Source of the DNA: Miscanthus floridulus
Taxonomy: Eukaryota > Streptophyta > Magnoliopsida > Poales > Poaceae
NCBI RefSeq assembly: GCF_019320115.1
Contig: NC_089597.1
Span: forward strand, 119,852,000-119,915,999
Direction of reading: 5' to 3'
DNA length: 64,000 bases
The notes below the pieces were generated by a model, which made no database searches, was not told where the DNA came from, and saw only the letters and a list, made by a program, of their open reading frames with translations. Each line of letters begins with the position of its first letter. Position 1 is the stretch's first letter. The position numbers and the translations under genes were made by a program. Positions 43,270 through 56,600 of the stretch are shown one piece after another.

Positions 43270-43854
43270 TCAAACTTCAGGCTCGGTATCCATTCCGGAA
43301 TTATTACCGCCTTCATCATCACTTTCATCAATCATTACTAATTCTTCAGGATCTTCTTCTTCTTCCTCTCCCGATTCATCATCATCGGCAAGGATGACAC
43401 CGGGGTCCATGGCATCAGCTTGAGGCTCATGATTCGGATTTAGTAGATTGCTAAGCCTATGAACTTCCTCATGTAGATACGTATTATGTTCTTCTAAATC
43501 TTCTACATAGAATTCTAGCTCATGAGTTCTAGCTCAAGCTACATTTTCCCTGTGCCAAGCTTCATTTCTTCCTTCCACCGTACGAACTAACATGCTTTCG
43601 CAGTTCCTATGCGCGGTGGTGAGCTGCCTCAATTGACCCTATAATTCTCCTATTTGTATAACATCCAAAGCCCTATCTCTCGTAGATTGTGCTAACTCCA
43701 TAGAAACCCTCAGTATCTCTGCCTGGGGATCAGGCCTAGAGCTGCTACTGCTAGCACCATCATTTCTAGGGGCAAGTTGGTGACGAGGAACTCCTTTGGG
43801 TCCGGTGGACTTACGGGGCATCATCTTGGCATGAGCCATACTGTAGGAAGCCAA
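43270..43854 (-). pseudogene. TE7 copy 1: extra ORF upstream of gag
   Basis: About 194 codons from ATG 43854 (or MPRKSTGP at 43821) to a TGA at 43270, with two internal stops (TAG at 43639 and TGA near 43530). The N-terminus is basic and Ser-rich (MPRKSTGPKGVPRHQLA, SSSSSR). A heptad-like helical segment follows (RTHELEFYVEDLEEHNTYLH, EEVHRLSNLL), then a very acidic tail (ESGEEEEEDPEELV, DESDDEGG). It lies between the primer site (44229) and gag (43110), in the element's sense direction. I do not recognise a family. Confidence 0.65.
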
Positions 43855-44228
43855 TTTAATCCAAGTAAGACCATTTGATCAAAATCCAAAAAATAGCTAA
43901 GATGGATTACATTCCTCCAACCAGACTCACTACTTAATTCCAGACTAAGAGGTGAAGGAAGTAACGAGTGAATTATTCCTGATGCATGAATCGTTCTTAC
44001 GAACAAAAACAGCAAAGTTTATGATACACATAAACAACATTTGTTTTTATATAGGGCATAGTATGATTACTACTCCACCACACAAAACCTTTTTAATCCA
44101 ATAGGGAATGGTGAGAAAGAAATAAGATAAGTCAGAAGCAATTTGGACCAAATTAACAAGTTAAATTTAGTCATCCAAATCATTTTGAAGTTTTTGTAAA
44201 ACAATACAACAAAAACCTTGTAACGATC
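43855..44228 (-). other. TE7 copy 1 leader
   Basis: AT-rich leader between the primer site and the extra ORF. One short frame (44015-43821) is not supported. Confidence 0.5.
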
Positions 44229-44240
44229 GCTCTAATACCA
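44229..44240 (-). other. Primer binding site, TE7 copy 1
   Basis: The minus strand reads TGGTATTAGAGC, the tRNA-Met site with one C-to-T change, three bases from LTR 2 (44244). Confidence 0.85.
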
Positions 44241-44243
44241 TTC

Positions 44244-47200
44244 TATGGAAGAACCTCCTAAGTTATAGGGCCCACATGCACCTGTCACTGTCCGACGACC
44301 TTTGACATTTATGCATATGTTTCCAATAACTTAAAAAGACTGTCGGGTGTCCTCGGGAACCCCGAATCATCCACGATTTCTGAGCAGGATCACGTTACAG
44401 AGTCATTGCAGTATTACAACATTTATTCAAATATCAAAACCAGAGTAAAAATAGCAGAAGTCTTACGATAACATAGTTCACAAACCAGTTGTTTCAAACC
44501 TTACAAACTAAGTTCGATAATTATTACAAACCATAGTAGTAGTGGAGTGGCATAATGAACATATACTTAACACACAAAATAAACATCCTGCCCAAGGATC
44601 ACACATTTACTTCTCATCGTCAGAACGAACTGATAGTCATGCAGCACGATCCAAAACAGATCTGCTCATGAAGCTCACCTGCAACAAGGGGTCAACGAAC
44701 CCTGAGTACAAAAGTACTCAACAAGACTTAACCAAAATATTAACTGATAAACTCAGTAATACAGGCTCAGGGATTTAAGGTATAGCTTTAACAATGATCA
44801 AAGTTCTTTTGTGTAAAAGCTCTTTTAACAACATTCTTTATATAGAAAACTTCTCAAGAATTATATACAAAGCTGACACGATCCGCACTGAGATCATGAA
44901 ACTTCATATCCAACACCTTTACAAACCTTATTCAAGTTCCGGTTATTAATTCTACGATGATGAACAGTGAGTTGAGTCTCCATAACCGAGGAGCAACAAC
45001 GATTCGAACCGATTAAGCCCAGCTGGGGATTCCAGACCACACGACATATGCAGGTCCCCTGACTCACATATATCAACCTACCCTCGGATCCTCTAAAACA
45101 AGAACGGGTCCGCGCCACCCGAGAATACAGTACTCCACCATTCTAGCCCATGGCCACGTGGGTACACGCTATTCCCGCCATCTCTCCACTCCTAGTGCGC
45201 GAGTAGCCATTCTCGTAATAAAATTTCCAAGTTCAGGCTTACCGGAGTATGTGGTTAGTACTACAAATTCTCACCTCATACAATTCAACAACGGACGTGC
45301 CTTAATTGACACAGGCGGAAAGAACCCGCTCACAAGACCTCCATGTCTTGTGGCTCACACACACCGAGTCCGCCCGGTCTAGATTTATTACTCCACATTC
45401 CCTTATCACATGCTAACAATATTGACCAATGTCCCATTTAAAACTTGCAGGTGGCAGGGGGTCACCCAACTTTCATCGTTCTACGCATAGCTAAGCAAAA
45501 CTAGGCATATACGAGTTTAAAACTGGTAATATGGTAAATATGGAATAACAAGGGTGGTAAAGCACCAATTAGGCTCTTACTTAACTCCTAATCACTTAAT
45601 GCAGTAACGGAAAGCAAAAGCGAAATTAATTTGTAAAACACAAGGTAGGGTTGTATGCATCCGGGGCTTGCCTTCGTTGACGGAAAAGTCCGGTTCCTGC
45701 GACGTTACACAAGGATTCGATCCGACCTCAACAGATGGATTAACCTCCTCAACAGCTTGATTAACTACCACATTTTCACCTTCGTTCACTACACGTAATA
45801 ACAATGCCATGTTTAACATGATGTGGAATATGAAACATGATGCTCGATGATGGATGCAAAATTAACAATTTGAATACAACTTTCCTTCGCAGTACAGTTG
45901 CAAGTCAACCAACTAAATCCTTTTTCATAACACATACATCAATTGCCAAGGATCATCATCAACTAAGGACCCAAGGTCATCACTCAATCCAAAAGTCCAA
46001 ACAAAAACCTAAATCATTAAAGGTTACTATTTGCTTTTATGAATTAATTATTTAATTCAAAATTATGAAATAAATCAACTTATTCTAATTGAGCTCAAAA
46101 TTTTAGTACATGTTCATTACATGTTAACTAAGTGGCAAAACAAATTTCATAATTTTTGGATAAATAAATAAGCCTAGAAAAATCATGGAAATCCATTTAT
46201 GAATTCATTGAGCAATTTTTACCACATTTAAAAATTACTGAAAAACATTATTTCATATTTTTATTAAATACTATACATCACAGAGAAGTCACACAAAAAT
46301 TTTCATAATTTTTGGAGCTTTAAATAAATCTATACAAAAATAACAAAAACAGATACTATTCAATCAAATCTGAAAATAGAAAAAAATCCATTTGAACGCT
46401 GAGTCACTGACAACGGGTCCCACATGTCATCTTCAACCTCCGACGTTGACTACGGCAGCGACGGCTCTGACCAGCAATTTCTCGCCGACGGTGAGATCAA
46501 CGGCGACGGCCAACGTACCAAAATGATCACCAAGTCTAGGCGCATCGATTGACGTCCCTATCAGCACGGATTACGGCCCTACACTAGCTCATCGTCGGCC
46601 ATGGCGGACGCGGTGACACGGCAGTGCTACGCCGGTGAAACGAAGCCGAAAACGGGGAAACAGAGGGCATGGGAAGGTCTAGTAGCTCACCACGAACACG
46701 TTGGAGCAAAGAATGGGACCCAATGAGCTACGATGACACGGGTCGACGTTGACAGGGTTCACGACGGAGCGATCTTCAACGACGGCGATGCTCCGGTAGC
46801 TATGGTGGTCAAAATGAGAAACCAATGGGTCACAAAGCACTACATCATTGCAGCGAAGTCGAAGCAAGACTCGGCAAGGGCAGGGACTCACCATAGCGCG
46901 CTGGCCACGGCGACGCGGGCTCAACGGCGGGGCTGCCGGCCGTGGAGAAGAAACACGACGAGCGGTGGTTCCTAGCGAAATTAAGCTGAATTGATGGGTT
47001 GGCTGAGCGCGTAAGGCTAAAGCGGAGCTGGGACTAGCTTATTAGCGACGGTGGAGCACGACAACGACGGCACGGGCTCGCCGGAGTGGAGCAGCGGCGA
47101 CGGGAAAACAGAGCAAGGGAGAAGGGCAACGACGATGGCGGCTCAGGCTTAAAAGGATGGCCAGGAAGCTCAAGGAAGCCACAACGAAGCCTTCAGCGCG

Positions 47201-47833
47201 CCAATACGACACCCAGACGGCCACGCGCATGACTGGAAGCAAGCCGAAGCTCGCTGGCGGTGTAGCGCAAGCGGGGAACACTGTTCATCGAAATTACAAG
47301 TTTGCCATTCGCCAAAATTCACAAATTACTCCCAAATTTTCATAACAACTCAAAAATCTCCAAAAATAAAAGTTGTTCAAAATCAAAAGTTCTACAACTT
47401 TGCTTTTATAACCATTTCCTAATTCGGTCTAGATTTTGAAATGAACTTTTGAATTCAAATAGGGAAATTTAACAAATTACGCCTTTTTGAATTACTCAAA
47501 ATTTTTCTAAACAACTTGAAAAACTCCAAAAATAAACTTTGTATAACTTGCCAAGCTCTACACTTTTGCTTTTGGGCCCAACCCCAAAATATGCTTAGAT
47601 TTTAAAATGGATTTTTAGGGTAGGATTTAAATGTTGAAAAGCGGGGTTTTCTCGAAAAATTCAAAATCCAAACAAACATTGAACTTGAGTCAAACAATAC
47701 ATTGCAACACATACCACATAAATATAAACTTGTATTAGTGTATGCATCTCAAAGTTTTCACCAAATGCCAAATGCTTTGCAATGCATATGATGACATGTC
47801 AGATTTTAATATTTAAACACCCGGGGTGTTACA
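44244..47833 (-). repeat. TE7 LTR 2 (shared middle LTR, chimeric)
   Basis: 3590 bp. It serves as the 5' LTR of copy 1 and the 3' LTR of copy 2. The first ~440 bp (to about 44690) resemble LTR 3 more than LTR 1 (about 5 versus about 14 differences). The rest is nearly identical to LTR 1 and differs from LTR 3 by about 2 percent. There is no target duplication at either boundary. Confidence 0.9.
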
Positions 47834-47845
47834 ATCCTTCCTCCT
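47834..47845 (-). other. Polypurine tract, TE7 copy 2
   Basis: The minus strand reads AGGAGGAAGGAT before the LTR 2 start, identical to copy 1. Confidence 0.75.
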
Positions 47846-47999
47846 AAAAGAAATCTCGTCCCGAGATTCAAAGACATAGGGTAAGTAATGGAAAAGGAAA
47901 TGTGTCACGAGAACACATACAAAATCTATTCATAAAATAGCTGAGGTCCCTTTACAAAACACAATTTGTACTACCGAACTCAACTTACATTACTCTATT

Positions 48000-48449
48000 C
48001 TATATTGACGCTAGAAATTCTGGAAACTTTTCTAACAAGTAATCTTCTGATTCCCAAGTAGCTTCCTCTTCTGAATGTTGATTCCATTGTATCTTATAGA
48101 ACTTGATTGTCCATCTTCGAGTAACACAATCTTTCTGATCTAACACTCGGATAGGATATTCGGAATAAGTTAAATTCGGTTCTAGTTCCACTCCTTCAAC
48201 TTCAACATTCTGTTCAGGCACTCGGAGACACTTCTTCAATTGAGAAATATGGAACACATCATGCACAGCTGCAAGATGTTCAGGTAATTTCAAGCGATAT
48301 GCCACTTTTCCATACCTCTCCAAAATTTGATATGGTCCAATGTATCGGGGTGCCAACTTTCCTTTAACACCAAAATGGTTAACTCCCTTCATTGGTGATA
48401 CTTTCAGATATACAAAATCTCCTTTGTTGAATACCAATAGTCTCCATCA
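48000..48449 (-). pseudogene. TE7 copy 2: integrase tail and chromodomain
   Basis: Same 145-residue open piece as 38602-39039, including the chromodomain (WNQHSEEEATWESEDYL). No amino-acid difference from copy 1. Confidence 0.9.
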
Positions 48450-49328
48450 TCTATCCGCATAACTCTTTTGGCGGGACTGAGCTATCTTCAGATTACTCTG
48501 TATTTGCCTAACCTTGTCTTCTGTTTCTTTCACAAGGTCAACTCCAAAGAATCTTCTCTCTCCTAGCTCAGACCAACTCAACGATGTTCTGCACCTATGA
48601 CCATAGAGTGCTTCAAATGGAGCCATTCTAATGCTTTCCTGATAACTATTGTTGTATGAGAACTCGGCCAAAGGTAAGCATTCGTCCCACTTATTGGAAT
48701 AGTTAAGGACACAACACCTTAACATATCTTCAAGTACTTGATTAACCCTTTCAGTCTGTCCATCAGTCTGCGGATGATAAGCTATACTATACAGAAGTTT
48801 GGTACCCAATGAAGAATGCAATTGTTTCCAAAAGTTGGAGACAAACTATGTACCCCTATCTGACACAATAGTCTTGGGTACTCCATGGAGACTCATGATT
48901 CTTGCTAAATACATCTTGGCATATTGGATCATAGGATATATTGTCTTGACTGGAAGAAAATGTGCTGACTTAGTGAGTCGATCTACAATAACCCATACTG
49001 AGTCAAATCCCTTTGATGTCTTGGGTAGACCAACAATAAAGTCCATACTTATGTCCTCCCACTTCCAAGATGGAATAGGTAATGGTTGTAACTCACCAGC
49101 AGACCTCAAATGTATAGCTTTCACCTTTTGACAAGTATCACACTTTGCTATGTATCTAGCAATCTCTATTTTCATTTTAGTCCACCAGAATCTTTACTTC
49201 AAGTCATGGTACATCTTGTTACTTCCCGGATGGATTGATAACCTAGTAGCATGTGCCTCATCTAGAATTGACTGCCGCAACTCAGGAACTTTTGGTACCA
49301 CTAGGCGATCCTTGAACCACAACACATC
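48450..49328 (-). pseudogene. TE7 copy 2: integrase core
   Basis: Identical in protein sequence to copy 1, with the same stops (TAA at 49194, TAG at 48846, TGA at 48447 on its edge). HHCC and the DDE triad are present. Confidence 0.9.
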
Positions 49329-50732
49329 TTCATTGTCAATACTAAAGCATTCCGCTTTTCCATTCTTGACTCTTTCCTTAATATGGGCTATACCCTTATT
49401 TTCCTTCTAAGCAGCAATAACTTGATCTCGAATAGTGGCTTCAACAATTATGTTGGTCAAACTTCCTTGTTGAATTACTTCTACATTCAACTTTTCCATT
49501 TCTTGACATAAATTCAAACCCATTGTTCTCACTGTCAGACAATTGCAATAACTTTTGTGACTGAGGGCATCTGCAACCACATTTGCTTTACTGGGGTGAT
49601 AATGTACTTCCAAATCATAATCCTTAATCAGTTCTAACCATCTTCTTTGTCGCATGTTCAACTCTGACTGAGTAAAGATATACTTTAAGCTCTTCTGGTC
49701 CGTATACATATGACACGTATTACCAAGCAGGTAATGCCACCAAATCTTCAGAGCATGAACCACAGCTGCTAACTCCAAATCATGAGTTGGATAGTGTTCT
49801 TCATGTTGCTTAAGTTGCCGAGACGCATAAGCAATGACTCAGCCTTCTTGCATCAACACACATCCAATACCAATACCTGAAGCATCACAATAAACATCAA
49901 ACGGCTTCTCGATGTCAGGTTGGGCTAATACTGGTGCAGTGGTTAACAGTCTCTTCAAAGTCTGGAAAGCCTCCTCACAATCTGATGACCAGACAAACTT
50001 GACTTGGTTCTTCAACAATTTAGTTATGGACTTTGATATTTTTGAGAAATCTGGAATAAACCGACGGTAATACCCCGCCAAACCCAGAAAACTCCGAACT
50101 TGATGAACTGTGGTTTGCGGTTTCCAATCAAGCACATCCTTCACTTTGCTTGGATCAACTGCAACTCCTTCGGCTGACAAGACATGTCCAAGAAATTGTA
50201 CTTCCTTAAGCCAAAAATCACACTTGCTGAACTTGGCATATAGTTGATGTTCTCTCAAGCGGGTCAGAACAATTCTAAGATGTTCCGCATGTTCTTTCTT
50301 ATTCTTGGAATATACTAAAATGTCATCAATAAACACCACTACAAACTTGTCTAGCTCAGGCATGAATACTGAGTTCATTAGATACATGAAATGAGCTGGA
50401 GCATTTGTCAAACCAAAAGACATTACCAAGTATTCATATAATCCATATCTTGTGGTAAATGCCGTTTTGGGAATATCTTCAGGCTTTATCTTGATTTGGT
50501 GATATCCTGACCTCAAATCTATCTTGGAGAAAACTTTAGCTCCAGCCAATTGATCAAAAAGCAGATCTATCTGAGGTAATGGATACTTATTCTTGATGGT
50601 CACTTCATTCAATGGACGATAGTCGACACATAACCTCAAAGTCTCATCTTTCTTTTTCACAAAAATTGCCGAACATCCCCAAGGTGAAGAACTAGGTTGG
50701 ATAAACCCTTTCTCAATCAATTCTTGTAACTA
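49329..50732 (-). pseudogene. TE7 copy 2: reverse transcriptase and RNase H
   Basis: Identical in protein sequence to copy 1: RT piece 50720-49839 with [10 protein letters not shown], RNase H continuing to 49407. Same stops (TAG at 50730, TGA at 49839, TAG at 49407). Confidence 0.9.
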
Positions 50733-51545
50733 AGTCTTCAACTCGACCAATTCCTTAGGTGGCATCCTATAAGCTCTCCGAGAAATCGGAGCTGTTCCAG
50801 GTTGTAACTCTATATTGAACTGTACATCCCTATCAGGTGGTAGACCGGGTAAATCTTCAGGAAACACATCCGAAAATTCACACACTACTAGAATATCTCT
50901 AATCTCTTTGACAGCGGTTGCACAAATCTTGCCCACTAATCTTCTTAGGGTTGGAAGTTGGATAAGAAGTTGAGAATTACTATCAAGCAAACTTACTCTT
51001 AAAGTCCTATTCAAAATATCTATAACAGCCTTATGCTGATACATCCAATTCATTCCCAAGATTACCTCTATATCCTGATCCTTAAGGATAATCATGGTAG
51101 TGGGAAAAATATGCCCACCCAGGTTTATGGGTACCTAGTATACCATTTCCTTAGTACATAGACGTCCCCTGGGCGACTGTATAAAGAAACTTTCCTTTGT
51201 TGCCCCAATTGAAATTTCATGCTTCACGACAAATGTTCTATTGATGAATGAATGCGATGCGCCAGAATCAAAAAGTATAACTACAGGGTGATTGGCAACA
51301 GGAAACATACCCATCATCACTGGCTCCCCTTCCGGAATTTCTCCAGCTTGAATATAGAACACCCGTCCTGTCTTCCTCTCATCTTTGCTCTTCTGAGCAT
51401 TCTGATTGGGGTTCTTGTTTGGTGCCTAACCCTGTTGTTGATTAGCAAGGGCCTTCTGATAATTTTGATTAGCCTGCCTAGGATATGGACATTCCCTAGA
51501 GAAATGACTAGTCCTTCCACAATTGTAGCACGGATAGTTGTGACC
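50733..51545 (-). pseudogene. TE7 copy 2: zinc knuckle and protease
   Basis: Identical to copy 1: knuckle at 51530-51489, protease with FDSGASHSF. Same TAG stops (51426 and 51135). Confidence 0.9.
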
Positions 51546-52508
51546 CTAGGATGTTGGAGCATTGCCACTAGGAGTATTGGTTGACTGTGAACTCAGATAT
51601 GTTATAGCAGGACGGACATTTGACTGTTGCCCGGCTTGGAACTGCAGCGGACGATAAGGAGGACGATTATGATGTACTGGATGATAAATCACCCTCTGCC
51701 TCTTCGGATTTCCCCCAAAAGATCCAGACGGCACACTCTTTTTCTTTTTGAGCTCCTTATGCTGCCGATACTTTGATTCTGAAGCAATTGCAATATTTAC
51801 TGCCTCATGGTAAGTGACATTGGTGCAAGTGGTCATCATAGTCTGCAACTTGGTATTCAGGCCTCTCATAAACCACCTCTTCTTCTTGGCATCAGTATTG
51901 ACATGTTCGGATGCATATTGGGACAGATGATTAAATCTTCCCACATACTGCATCACGCTTTGATCTCCTTGTTTCAAAGCAAGGAATTCATCTAGCTTCA
52001 TAGCCATCACTCCTTCGGGAATATAATGGGCTCTAAAGGCTATACGGAACTCAGCCCAAGTTATTGGAATGCCAGCTGGTTGCATAGCCACTAAGTTTGC
52101 CCACCAAGCACTTGCTGCTCCTCTAAGTTGTTGGGCGGCAAACGTAGGTTTCTGATACTCCATGCATGGGATAAGGTCAAATTTCTGTTCTATGGTTCGA
52201 AGCCAGTCATCAGCCTCCAATGGTTCATCTGCCTTGGTGAACACCGGGGGTCTTGTGTCTGTAAAATCAATATATGTAGCCTCCTGTCGGTTATGGTGGC
52301 GTCCACGGTTTCCGTACATCTGATTCTGATTACTCTGAGCCATCTCATGAAGCAAACAAGAATTTTTAGCCGTCACATTGACAAGTGCAGTTATAGCATC
52401 AGCTAAATTGGTTGGAACTGGTGGCGGATCTGGAATACCGTCCTCATCTTGTGAAGTTCCTGGAATAAATGAACCCCGTGTACGACGCATCTGCTCATAA
52501 CAAACCAA
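51546..52508 (-). pseudogene. TE7 copy 2: gag
   Basis: 320 codons, identical to copy 1, with the same terminal TAG at 51546 before the zinc knuckle. Confidence 0.9.
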
Positions 52509-52667
52509 ACTTTATTCACATGTCATTATTGAATTGTACCAAAGCTTACTCTAGACACATTACATAGAGTTTACTAATGTACAAACAAACCCACGAGTAT
52601 GAAAATAGAACTACATAACTTAAACTAAAGCTACTATTATACAACTCTACTCTTTTCCTCAATTTCT

Positions 52668-53252
52668 TCAAACTTCAGGCTCGGTATCCATTCCGGAATT
52701 ATTACCGCCTTCATCATCACTTTCATCAATCATTACTAATTCTTCAGGATCTTCTTCTTCTTCCTCTCCCGATTCATCATCATCGGCAAGGATGACACCG
52801 GGGTCCATGGCATCAGCTTGAGGCTCATGATTCGGATTTAGTAGATTGCTAAGCCTATGAACTTCCTCATGTAGATACGTATTATGTTCTTCTAAATCTT
52901 CTACATAGAATTCTAGCTCATGAGTTCTAGCTCAAGCTACATTTTCCCTGTGCCAAGCTTCATTTCTTCCTTCCACCGTACGAACTAACATGCTTTCGCA
53001 GTTCCTATGCGCGGTGGTGAGCTGCCTCAATTGACCCTATAATTCTCCTATTTGTATAACATCCAAAGCCCTATCTCTCGTAGATTGTGCTAACTCCATA
53101 GAAACCCTCAGTATCTCTGCCTGGGGATCAGGCCTAGAGCTGCTACTGCTAGCACCATCATTTCTAGGGGCAAGTTGGTGACGAGGAACTCCTTTGGGTC
53201 CGGTGGACTTACGGGGCATCATCTTGGCATGAGCCATACTGTAGGAAGCCAA
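52668..53252 (-). pseudogene. TE7 copy 2: extra ORF upstream of gag
   Basis: Identical to 43270-43854, including both internal stops. Basic Ser-rich start, helical middle, acidic tail. Confidence 0.65.
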
Positions 53253-53626
53253 TTTAATCCAAGTAAGACCATTTGATCAAAATCCAAAAAATAGCTAAGA
53301 TGGATTACATTCCTCCAACCAGACTCACTACTTAATTCCAGACTAAGAGGTGAAGGAAGTAACGAGTGAATTATTCCTGATGCATGAATCGTTCTTACGA
53401 ACAAAAACAGCAAAGTTTATGATACACATAAACAACATTTGTTTTTATATAGGGCATAGTATGATTACTACTCCACCACACAAAACCTTTTTAATCCAAT
53501 AGGGAATGGTGAGAAAGAAATAAGATAAGTCAGAAGCAATTTGGACCAAATTAACAAGTTAAATTTAGTCATCCAAATCATTTTGAAGTTTTTGTAAAAC
53601 AATACAACAAAAACCTTGTAACGATC
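53253..53626 (-). other. TE7 copy 2 leader
   Basis: Matches 43855-44228. No gene. Confidence 0.5.
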
Positions 53627-53638
53627 GCTCTAATACCA
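53627..53638 (-). other. Primer binding site, TE7 copy 2
   Basis: The minus strand reads TGGTATTAGAGC, with the same one-base variant as copy 1, three bases from LTR 3. Confidence 0.85.
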
Positions 53639-53641
53639 TTC

Positions 53642-56600
53642 TATGGAAGAACCTCCTAAGTTATAGGGCCCACATGCACCTGTCACTGTCCGACGACCTT
53701 TGACATTTATGCATATGTTTCCAATAACTTAAAAAGACTGTTGGGTGTCCTCGGGGAACCCCGAATCATCCACGATTTCTGAGCAGGATCACGTTACAGA
53801 GTCATTGCAGTATTACAACATTTATTCAAATATCAAAACTAGAGTAAAAATAGCAGAAGTCTTACGATAACATAGTTCACAAACTAGTTGTTTCAAACCT
53901 TACAAACTAAGTTCGATAATTATTACAAACCATAGTAGTAGTGGAGTGGCATAATGAACATATACTTAACACACAAAATAAACATCCTGCCCAAGGATCA
54001 CACATTTACTTCTCATCGTCAGAACGAACGATAGTCATGCAGCACGATCCAAAACAGATCTGCTCATGAAGCTCACCTGCAACAAGGGGTCAATGAACCC
54101 TGAGTACAAAAGTACTCAACAAGACTTAACCGAAATATTAACTGATAAACTCAGTAATACAGGCTCAGGGATTCAAGGTATAGCTTTAACAATGATCAAA
54201 GTTCTTTTGCGTAAAAGCTCTTTTAACAACATTCTTTATATAGAAAACTTCTCAAGAATTATATACAAAGCTGACACGATCTGCACTGAGATCATGAAAC
54301 TTCATATCCAACACCTTTACAAACCTTATTCAAGTTCCGGTTATTAATTCTACGATGATGAACAGTGAGTTGAGTCTCCATAACCGAGGAGCAACGACGA
54401 TTCGAACCGATTAAGCCTAGCAGGGGATTCCAGACCACACGACATATGCAGGTCCCCGACTCACATATATCAACCTACCCTCGGATCCTCTAAAACAAGA
54501 ATGGGTCTGCGCCACCCGAGAATACAGTACTCCACCATTCTAGCCCATGGCCACGTGGGTACACGCTATTCCCGCCATCTCTCCACTCCCAGTGCGCGAG
54601 TAGCCATTCTGGTAATAGAATTTCCAAGTTCAGGCTTACCGGAGTATGTGGTTAGTACTACAAATTCTCACCTCATACAATTCAACAACGGACGTGCCTT
54701 AATCGACACAGGCGGAAAGAACCCGCTCACAAGACCTCCATGTCCTATGGCTTACACACACCGAGTCCGCCCGGTCTAGATTTATTACTCCACATTCCCA
54801 TATCACATGCTAACAATATTGACCAATGTCCCATTTAAAACTTGTAGGTGGCAGGGGGTCACCCGACTTTCATCGTTCTACGCATAGCTAAGCAAAACTA
54901 GGTATATACGAGTTTAAAACTGGTAATATGGTAAATATGGAATAACAAGGGTGGTAATGCACCAATTAGGCTCTTACTTAATTCCTAATCACTTAATGCA
55001 GTAACGGAAAGCAAAAGCGAAATTAATTTGTAAAACACAAGGTAGGGTTGTATGCATCCGGGGCTTGCCTTCGTTGACGGAAAAGTCCGGTTCCTGCGAC
55101 GTTACACAAGGATTCGATCCGACCTCAACAGACGGATTAACCTCCTCAACAGCTTGATTAACTACCACGTTTTCACCTTCGTTCACTACACATAATAACA
55201 ATGCCATGTTTAACATGATGTGGAATATGAAACATGATGCTCGATGATGGATGCAAAATTAACAATTTGAATACAACTTTCCTTCGCGGTACAGTTGCAA
55301 GTCAACCAACTAAATCCTTTTTCATAACACATACATCAATTGCCAAGGATCATCATCAACTAAGGACCCAAGGTCATCACTCAATCCAAAAGTCCAAACA
55401 AAAACCTAAATCATTAAAGGTTACTATTTGCTTTTATGAATTAATTATTTAATTCAAAATTATGAAATAAATCAACTTATTCTAATTGAGCTCAAAATTT
55501 TAGTACATGTTCATTACATGTTAACTAAGTGGCAAAACAAATTTCATAATTTTTGGATAAATAAATAAGCCTAGAAAAATCATGGAAATCCATTTATGAA
55601 TTAATTGAGCAATTTTTACCACATTTAAAAATTACTAAAAAACATTATTTCATATTTTTCTTAAATACTATACATCACATAGAAGTCACACAAAAATTTT
55701 CATAATTTTTGGAGCTTTAAATGAATCTATACAAAAATAACAAAAACAGATACTATTTAATCAAATCTGAAAATAGAAAAAAAAATCCATTTGAACGCTG
55801 AGTCACTGACAACGGGTCCCACATGTCATCTTCAACCTCCGACGTTGACTACGGCAGCGACGGCTCTGACCAGCGATTTCTCACCGATGGTGAGATCAAC
55901 GGCGACGGCCAACGTACCAAAATGATCACCAAGTCTAGGCGCATCGATTGACGTCCCTATTAGCACGGATTACGGCCCTACACTAGCTCGTCGTCGGCCA
56001 TGGCAGACGCGGTGACACGGCAGTGCTACGCCGGCGAAATGAAGCCAAAAACGGGGAAACAGAGGGCATGGGAAGGTCCAGTAGCTCACCACGAACACGT
56101 TGGAGCAAAGAATGGGACCGGATGAGCTACGATGACATGGGTTGACGTTGACAGGGTTCACGGCGGAGCGATCTTCAATGACGGCGATGCTCCGATAGCT
56201 GTGGTGGTCAAAATGAGAAACCAATGGGTCACAAAGCACTACATCATTGCAGCAAAGCCGAAGCAAGACTCGGCAAGGGCAGGGACTCACCGTAGCGCAC
56301 TGGCCACGGCGACGCGGGCTCGACGGTGGGGCTGCCGGCCATGGAGAAGAAACACGATGAACGGTGGTTCCCAGCGAAATTAAGCTGAATTGATGGGTTG
56401 GCTGAGCGCATAAGGCTAAAGCGGAGCTGGGACTAGCTTATCAGTGACGGTGGAGCACGACAACGACGGCACGGGCTCGCCGGAGTGGAGCAGCGGCGAT
56501 GGGAAAACAAAGCAAGGGAGAAGGGCAACGACGATGGCGGCTCAGGCTTAAAAGGATGGCCAGGAAGCTCAAGGAAGCCACGACGAAGCCTTCAGCGCGC

